Part shown: positions 33,667 through 38,048 of the stretch, one piece after another
How the letters are laid out: every line of letters starts with the position of its first letter
Numbering within the stretch: position 1 is the stretch's first letter
DNA from: CAYGBW01 sp964348185
Lineage (GTDB): Bacteria; Desulfobacterota; BSN033; WVXP01
DNA: 38,048 bases
Reading direction: 5' to 3'
Assembly (NCBI GenBank): GCA_964348185.1
Contig: CAYGBW010000024.1
Location: 1 to 38,048, forward strand
Translations under genes and position numbers: made by a program
Notes under the pieces: generated by a model
What the model was told of the DNA's origin: nothing
Database searches by the model: none
What the model saw: the letters and a program-made list of their open reading frames with translations, nothing else

Positions 33667-33827
33667 TGAGGATGCCAGGGCAGACGGCTTTCTGACCTCT
33701 CCATGACGCGAGGGTCTCGCCCGGACGCTTGCACAACGGTCCAAAGTTGAGTAGATTTCTCAGTGCAAAAGGCGCAGGATCCTTTCATCGAAAGCCTTCA
33801 TCAGATCGAAGTCACGGGATCCTCTCT

Positions 33828-33856
33828 TGCTTCATATCAGGGTTTCTCTTAGAATA
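33828..33856 (+). promoter_or_regulatory. Promoter for moeA-mobB
   Basis: TTGCTT (33828-33833), 17 bases, TAGAAT (33851-33856). The expected start is near 33864, giving a leader of about 105 bases before the moeA ATG. Confidence 0.6.
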
Positions 33857-33968
33857 GAATGGTGAAGATTTGCCAGAGCAAAACCTTCGTTTTTGGGCGA
33901 GCAGCTTTAGCCCTGTTTCCCATTTTGAATATCGAATACCCACCTGCTAAAGTCTTGCGGGAGAGGCA

Positions 33969-35198
33969 ATGCTTTCGGTTGAAGAAGCGGTCCGCCGCAT
34001 CATCGGCCGTGTGAAGATCGTGGGCACGGAAACGGTCCCCCTGGTCGATGGGTTGAATCGGATTCTGGCGACTGACGTCGTGGCCCCCATGGGGCTACCT
34101 CCGTTTAGCCATGCGACCGTGGACGGATTTGCCCTCCGTTGTCAGGATGTGGAGAGGTCATCGAGAGAAAAGGGGGTTCTCCTGAGGGTGATCGAAACGA
34201 TCCCTGCAGGGTCCCTGGCCAAAAAGACGGTCGAACCCGGGCTGGCGATTCGACTCATGACCGGTGCCCCGCTTCCGCCAGGGGCCGATGCCGTGGTTAG
34301 AGATGAGGATACCGCTTCAGGGGGAAACAACACCCCTTTCATACGGGTCCACAGGCCCGTATCCCTTGGGGAGAACGTGGCCCCTTCGGGGGAGGACGTG
34401 AGGAAAGGGGAGGTCGTCCTGGAAAGGGGAACCGCCATACGGCCTGGAGACATCGGGATCCTGGCTTCCCTGGGACTTGCAGAGGTGACTGCGTTCCGGC
34501 CCCCTGAGGTTGCTCTCCTTTCCACGGGAAATGAACTCGTTGGTCTCGAAGGGGTCTGTGGAGAGGGAAAAATCTTTGCGAGTTCCTTTTACACCCTGCT
34601 TGCAAAGCTCAGAGAATACGGCTGTACCCCTCTCCCCCTGGGTATCGTGGGGGATAATCCAAGAGAAATCGAGAACCGGATTCGATCAGGCCTCTCTGCC
34701 GATGCGACCATCACCATCGGGGGGACCCGACAGGGAGACTCTGACTGGGTCCGAGAGGTATATCAGAAAATGGAGATCCACCCCGAAGTCGATGGCGTCG
34801 CAATGAGCCCGGGGGGGTCCTTCCTGTTCGGTATCCTAAAAGGCAAACCGGTATTCAGTCTGCCAGGGAGTCCAACGGCCTGTGTCGTAGCATTTGAGGA
34901 ACTGGTGGGGCCTGCCCTGCAGAAAATGAAGGGAGCCACAGGGGACCAAGGCTTCTCGACGTTCACCGTCAAAATGCCTCTGGCGGGAAAGACCCGTGGA
35001 AAGAGGGGACTGCGCAAATACATTCTTGCGAGAGTGGTTCTCCAGGAGGGGAAACTCACGGCCGTTCCTGTCAGCAGGAAACACCGGGGAACTCCCGTGC
35101 CAATCGTCCAGGCCAACGGGATCGTGGTCCTTCCTGAAGGCTGTTCTGAGGTCAGAGAAGGAGAGGAGGTCGACGTGCGGCTGGTTGATCTGAAATAA
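33969..35198 (+). CDS. moeA: Molybdopterin molybdotransferase MoeA, variant motifs
   Basis: This 409-residue MoeA-type protein inserts molybdate (or tungstate) into adenylylated molybdopterin. The four-domain layout of MoeA is recognisable. The conserved segment around D52-G53 reads SHATVDGFAL, where most MoeA proteins have S-x-MDG-x-A. The molybdate-site segment reads GGTRQGDSDW (251-260) rather than GG-x-S-x-GD-x-D. PGSPTA (299-304) replaces PGNPVS. STGNELV is retained. These shifts suggest a paralogue clade rather than damage, since flanking residues are intact. The ATG follows GGGAGAGG. MobB lies 71 bases downstream. Confidence 0.92.
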   Translation: MLSVEEAVRRIIGRVKIVGTETVPLVDGLNRILATDVVAPMGLPPFSHATVDGFALRCQDVERSSREKGVLLRVIETIPAGSLAKKTVEPGLAIRLMTGAPLPPGADAVVRDEDTASGGNNTPFIRVHRPVSLGENVAPSGEDVRKGEVVLERGTAIRPGDIGILASLGLAEVTAFRPPEVALLSTGNELVGLEGVCGEGKIFASSFYTLLAKLREYGCTPLPLGIVGDNPREIENRIRSGLSADATITIGGTRQGDSDWVREVYQKMEIHPEVDGVAMSPGGSFLFGILKGKPVFSLPGSPTACVVAFEELVGPALQKMKGATGDQGFSTFTVKMPLAGKTRGKRGLRKYILARVVLQEGKLTAVPVSRKHRGTPVPIVQANGIVVLPEGCSEVREGEEVDVRLVDLK

Positions 35199-35269
35199 GG
35201 AGAGACCGGGACGAGACGTCTATTCAAGGGAGTGGGGATTCTGGGTAACGGGGGAAAGAGGTCGAGGGA

Positions 35270-35914
35270 ATGATTCCGATTGTCTCTATTGTGGGCAAGT
35301 CTGATAGCGGGAAAACCACGCTGATCGAAAAGATTGTGCCTGAACTGGTACGGAGGGGTTACCGGGTTGCCACCGTCAAGCACGATGTCCACGGTTTCGA
35401 GATAGACCAAGAGGGCAAGGATAGCTGGCGACATCGACAGGCCGGTGCGGATGCGGTGGTCATTTCGTCTCCAAAGAAGATCGCCTTGATCAAAACCGTA
35501 GAGGAGGATCTCAGTCTTGCGGACCTGAGGGACCGCTTTATCGACGATGTTGATATCGTCATCTCAGAAGGATTCAAGAAGGACGTCCAACCCAAGATCG
35601 AGGTTTTCAGAAGGGAGCTACACCGCGAGCTTCTCTGCTCAGAAGAGGATAATCTCGTCGCCGTTGTGTCCAATCAGAGATTTGACGTTCCTGTCCCCTG
35701 CCTGGACCTGGATGATGGGAAAGGGGTCGTCGACCTTCTCGAAGAGAGATTCCTTCGCCAAAAGGAAGAGGGGGATGTCTCCCTTGTGGTGGATGGTCGA
35801 CGGGTCAGCCTGTCCCCCTTCGTCAAGACCCTGATAACGAGAACGATTCGAGCGATGGTGTCGACCCTGAAGGGGTGTCAGAACTCAGACAGAATCAGGA
35901 TTTCAATCGGATGA
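35270..35914 (+). CDS. mobB: Molybdopterin-guanine dinucleotide biosynthesis protein MobB with C-terminal extension
   Basis: This 214-residue P-loop protein has GKSDSGKTT (9-17), VATVKHDVHGFEID, SWRHRQAGADAVV and IVISEGFKKDVQPKIEVFR, all typical of MobB, which helps MobA attach GMP to molybdopterin. MobB is usually about 170 residues. Here about 45 more residues follow (VSLVVDGRRVSLSPFVKTLI, then TRTIRAMVSTLKGC), a conserved-looking tail of unknown role. No mobA is in the window. The ATG is preceded by GAGG. It most likely shares the moeA transcript. Confidence 0.92.
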   Translation: MIPIVSIVGKSDSGKTTLIEKIVPELVRRGYRVATVKHDVHGFEIDQEGKDSWRHRQAGADAVVISSPKKIALIKTVEEDLSLADLRDRFIDDVDIVISEGFKKDVQPKIEVFRRELHRELLCSEEDNLVAVVSNQRFDVPVPCLDLDDGKGVVDLLEERFLRQKEEGDVSLVVDGRRVSLSPFVKTLITRTIRAMVSTLKGCQNSDRIRISIG

Positions 35915-35994
35915 GAGAACAAGGGGAGAGCCACGAAGGGGGGCCGAAGGAAGGTTTTTGGGTACGAGACTTCTTTGTATTTTGCGAAGAAGTC

Positions 35995-36240
35995 AACAAT
36001 ACGAAATTCGAATTTCGAATCTCGAAACGAATTCAAAATCCGAATCTATCAATGACCAAAACAAGTGGTATCGGAATCGTTTCCAATTTCGGATTTTGGT
36101 CATTCGAATTTGTTTCGGATTTCGGCCTGCGAGGAGCTCGGAGTCCGACGAGACCTGTCGGCGAGCTCAGGTCGAGCCGCTCAGTCCAGTCGCCGAGTCG
36201 GTTTCGATATTCGGATTTGGTTGCGGCCGAAGGCCGCGTT
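35995..36240. repeat. Composite palindrome-rich intergenic element
   Basis: Bases 35915-36254 hold no supported gene. The AT-rich left half has a perfect 16-base palindrome CGAAATTCGAATTTCG (36002-36017) and an 11-base inverted repeat AATGACCAAAA/TTTTGGTCATT (36051-36061 with 36094-36104). The GC-rich right half has GACCTG/CAGGTC (36152-36157 with 36168-36173) and the tight hairpin GCGGCC-GAA-GGCCGC (36223-36237). A GAATATCGA motif in reverse lies at 36204-36212. The sharp change in base composition suggests fragments of different origin. Confidence 0.65.
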
Positions 36241-36254
36241 AGGACGTATCGGCC

Positions 36255-36971
36255 ATGATCGTTCGTCTCGAAGAAAGAATGGAGGGGATGGGTAGGAGAT
36301 TCCAAGGCCTTTTCACACGGTGGAGGATCGGCTTGGGCGCAGGAGGACTGATTGCCGTCTCTATGGTGTTTCCCCTATGGAATGCATTCTCCCAGGGGCT
36401 CCCAGAGATTTCCACCCAGGCCAAAATCTCCCGGATCAAAGCGTTTCGAAAGGCAAGAAATGAGTTTTTGACGCATCACCCTCGCTCCCCCTTAAGGGAA
36501 GAAGACAGAAAAGAATTCTCAGGACTAGACGTGTATCCGGTGAATTTGAAGTACGTTTTTGTCGGAAAAATCGACCGGTACCATTTGAACATCCACAACC
36601 CAGACTATTATGCGACCTTTCCGACTAACAAAGGGACCAACAAGCGTTATATTCGATACGGGAAGTTTACCTTCGAGCTTGAGGGGAAACCCTACACCCT
36701 TCAACTCTACAAGTCGATCCTGAGCGACCACCTCTTTGTCCCCTTCAAAGACAGAACCAACGGAGAGGAAACCTATGAACTGGGCCGATACATCGATGCG
36801 GAAATCCTCCCGGGGTATTACACCATTATCGATTTCAACATGGCCTACAATCCAAATTGTATGTTCAACGAAGAGGCAGTCTGTCCGATTCCACCGGAGG
36901 ATAATTTCCTGCCTATGGAAGTCAAGGCTGGCGAGAAAAAGCTGAACAGTTCACGGAAAGAACCTCAATGA
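36255..36971 (+). CDS. DUF1684 protein with N-terminal membrane/export signal
   Basis: This protein of up to 238 residues has one hydrophobic segment (about 25-46), probably a signal peptide or anchor, followed by a DUF1684 domain (about 60-232). Family landmarks are ARNEFLTHHPRSPL, FVGKIDRYHL, LFVPFKDRTNGEETYELGRYID, IIDFNMAYNPNC and CPIPPEDNFLP. The function of DUF1684 is not known to me. The start is uncertain: ATG at 36255 has no ribosome site, while ATGs at 36279 and 36288 follow purine-rich sequence. Its last seven bases overlap the end of the convergent tlpA-like gene. Confidence 0.82.
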   Translation: MIVRLEERMEGMGRRFQGLFTRWRIGLGAGGLIAVSMVFPLWNAFSQGLPEISTQAKISRIKAFRKARNEFLTHHPRSPLREEDRKEFSGLDVYPVNLKYVFVGKIDRYHLNIHNPDYYATFPTNKGTNKRYIRYGKFTFELEGKPYTLQLYKSILSDHLFVPFKDRTNGEETYELGRYIDAEILPGYYTIIDFNMAYNPNCMFNEEAVCPIPPEDNFLPMEVKAGEKKLNSSRKEPQ

Positions 36972-37522
36972 CCCCTGGAAAGGAGTGACTCCATCAGGGC
37001 GAAGGCCCCTTCGCTCGCCCAGTCCCTCGGCCCAAGAGACTTTCCAATGATCCTGCCATCCTGATCGATAAGAAAGGTCGTGGGAAGGGATGTGATTCGA
37101 TAGGTTGACTTGGCCTTACCCGCGGTATCAATCAAGACGGGAAAGGTGAGGCCCTTTTTTTGGACGAATGATCTGACGACCTTCACCCCACCCTGGTCGA
37201 GGGAGACAGCCACAATGGTGAGACCTCTGTCCTTAAATTGCCGATAAAGGACCTCCATGGGGGCCATTTCCTTCTTACAGGGACCGCACCAGGTCGCCCA
37301 GAAATTCAGCAGGACTATCTTCCCCTGAAACTGTGTCAAATCCGTTGAATTCCCCTCCAGGTCCACCACCTTGAAGTTGCCGGCCGGCATGGGACTCTTA
37401 TACCGTAAAACGCGCATTCGCAGGAAGAGGTCCTCCTCGCCAAAAGACAAATGGCTCGATAGGAGCAAAGCGGGCAAGAGGGGAAGGAGGAAAAAGAGCG
37501 GTTTCTGTGAGGGTCTTGGCAT
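36965..37522 (-). CDS. TlpA/ResA-type periplasmic thiol:disulfide oxidoreductase
   Basis: This 185-residue thioredoxin-fold protein has a signal peptide (about 1-28) and the redox motif WCGPC (78-82) in FWATWCGPCKKEM. The cis-proline is P147 (ITSLPTTFLID). The AhpC/TSA-like insert typical of TlpA/ResA is present. Such proteins reduce cysteines in exported proteins, for example during cytochrome c maturation. No ccm or ccs genes are visible here. The ATG has no clear ribosome site. A promoter with an embedded inverted repeat lies 40-75 bases upstream. Confidence 0.9.
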   Translation of the reverse strand: MPRPSQKPLFFLLPLLPALLLSSHLSFGEEDLFLRMRVLRYKSPMPAGNFKVVDLEGNSTDLTQFQGKIVLLNFWATWCGPCKKEMAPMEVLYRQFKDRGLTIVAVSLDQGGVKVVRSFVQKKGLTFPVLIDTAGKAKSTYRITSLPTTFLIDQDGRIIGKSLGPRDWASEGAFALMESLLSRGH

Positions 37523-37562
37523 CGGTTTTCGCCATCGGATGTCAGGTCGTGATCGATTCTCA

Positions 37563-37598
37563 CTCCCAAATATTCGGACTTTTGGGAGGGTCTGTCAA
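37563..37598 (-). promoter_or_regulatory. Promoter with operator-like inverted repeat for the tlpA-like gene
   Basis: TTGACA (37593-37598), 17 bases, GAATAT (37570-37575) on the minus strand. A perfect inverted repeat CTCCCAAA (37563-37570) / TTTGGGAG (37581-37588) with a ten-base centre covers the -10 and part of the spacer, where a repressor could bind. Confidence 0.45.
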
Positions 37599-37790
37599 GC
37601 CAGGACTCTTCCCAAACTTGCCAGAGCCTCCCTGACTTCGGGAGCCCCGTTCTGTGAAGCCGTCTCATCGCTCCCCAGCAGGTTGGGTCGCCCGAATGAG
37701 AACGTAGCCCCTCAGCCCCTTGACAAAGTCATAAGGGGCCAACTCTACGTTTGACTCTTTTGTTTTAGTATCCTTTGGTAAACTTCTTGT
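37599..37790. other. Non-coding stretch between the tlpA promoter and the transposase remnant
   Basis: No gene is supported. A seven-base stem GCCCCTT/AAGGGGC (37715-37721 with 37733-37739) is the only clear structure. TTGACT at 37751-37756 lacks a convincing -10. Confidence 0.4.
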
Positions 37791-37874
37791 ATGTCTAGAC
37801 CACTGAGAATAGCGTTTCCTGATGCCGGGTACCCTGTGATGAACCGGGGAAGACGAGCAGAGCCTGTCTTTCTG
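37791..37874 (+). pseudogene. REP-associated (IS200-like, Y1) transposase, N-terminal remnant
   Basis: Twenty-eight codons read MSRPLRIAFPDAGYPVMNRG and then RRAEPVFL. REP-associated tyrosine transposases typically open M-x-RPLRIE(F/Y)PGA-x-YHV-x-NRG-x-x-R-x-x-I/VF. The conserved His of YHV is Pro here, and the similarity stops after VFL. The frame then runs into AT-rich short repeats. The HUH motif and catalytic Tyr are missing, so this is a dead fragment. No ribosome site precedes the ATG. Confidence 0.7.
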
Positions 37875-37892
37875 TTCCTTGTAACCCCTAGC

Positions 37893-37950
37893 ATGACAAA
37901 TGACAAAGCTCAAAGTTCAAATGAATGTCAAAGCTCAAATGACAAATCGG
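37893..37950 (+). repeat. Short direct repeats after the transposase remnant
   Basis: CAAATGACAAA occurs at 37897-37907 and 37936-37946. A 14-base unit with one difference (TGACAAAGCTCAAA / TGTCAAAGCTCAAA) occurs at 37901-37914 and 37926-37939. The tract is AT-rich, unlike neighbouring genes. Nothing further was recognised from 37951 to the window end. Confidence 0.65.
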
Positions 37951-38048
37951 GACAAATAATCGGCTGCGCTGTTGAGTTGACGATGGGCTAAGCTACCTAA
38001 CAATACGATTCTTAAAGGGATTTCAAAGTTTTGACATCCAGGCACAGG

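Larger units (their letters stand above)
33623..33968. other. 346-base divergent gap between amrS and moeA
   Basis: It contains outward-facing promoters for amrS (33638-33666) and moeA (33828-33856). The moeA 5' leader (about 105 bases) has a seven-base stem CTTTAGC/GCTAAAG (33905-33911 with 33946-33952) ending just before the ribosome site GGGAGAGG. A copy of the GAATATCGA motif (33927-33935) lies in the loop. No RNA gene and no recognised riboswitch were seen. Confidence 0.5.

Noticed and set aside
33864..33968. Molybdenum cofactor riboswitch before moeA
   Set aside because: The leader is short and lacks the multi-stem layout and conserved core of that class.
36033..36305. Open frames through the composite repeat region on both strands
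   Set aside because: They arise from repetitive palindromic DNA, lack ribosome sites and have no recognisable domain.
37893..37950. CRISPR array
   Set aside because: Repeats are 11-14 bases, only two copies, without regular spacers, and no cas genes are present.

Overview
The window reads as chromosome from a Gram-negative, probably strictly anaerobic bacterium of the Desulfobacterota (former Deltaproteobacteria) type. This rests on a lipid A/Lol/Bam gene block (outer membrane), an archaeal-type homocysteine synthesis pair (DUF39 plus NIL-ferredoxin), an EtfA carrying an N-terminal 2[4Fe-4S] domain next to EtfB and a crotonase, an AmmeMemoRadiSam radical SAM enzyme, molybdenum cofactor genes, and the order mfd - parvulin - surA. 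No phage, plasmid or CRISPR genes were seen. The taxonomic call is an inference from gene content, not from a marker-gene comparison.

Layout. (1) 1-2.5 kb, minus strand: DUF39 homocysteine protein, NIL/2[4Fe-4S] ferredoxin, then the first 24 codons of a cysteine desulfurase, preceded by a long promoter/leader region. (2) 2.6-4.7 kb, minus: rpiA and der. (3) 4.8-19.8 kb, minus: envelope block lysS - lolC/E - lolD - bamA - skp - lpxD - fabZ - lpxA - Gfo/Idh/MocA (gnnA-like) - lpxB - msbA - DUF374 acyltransferase - waaA. Many junctions overlap or nearly touch, and there are good promoters before lysS and before bamA. (4) 20.0-21.3 kb, minus: rimO. (5) 21.5-27.8 kb, plus: a two-module FHA protein, mfd, a parvulin lipoprotein and a SurA-like chaperone. 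(6) 27.9-31.2 kb, plus: a thiolase reduced to its two ends, a crotonase, etfB and ferredoxin-EtfA. (7) 31.5-33.6 kb, minus: amrS and a MidA-type methyltransferase. (8) 34.0-35.9 kb, plus: moeA and mobB. (9) 36.2-38.0 kb: a DUF1684 protein and a TlpA-type thioredoxin in overlapping convergent order, then the decayed start of a REP-associated transposase and short repeats.

How the genes fit together. The central block makes and exports lipid A (LpxA, LpxD, LpxB, WaaA, MsbA) and builds the outer membrane (BamA, Skp, LolCD). SurA and the parvulin across the divergent rimO/FHA promoter region serve the same compartment. lpxC, lpxH/I and lpxK are not in the window. The Etf/crotonase genes belong to acyl-CoA oxidation or reduction. 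MoeA and MobB finish the molybdenum cofactor.

Intergenic DNA is unusually rich in inverted repeats and in two short recurring motifs (GAATATCGA and AGGGGTCAG). The most striking observations are the thiolase reduced to its ends, a perfect 24-bp inverted repeat between etfA and midA, nested inverted repeats splitting etfB from etfA, the decayed transposase start, the gnnA-like gene without a gnnB partner, and the long structured leader before the homocysteine genes.
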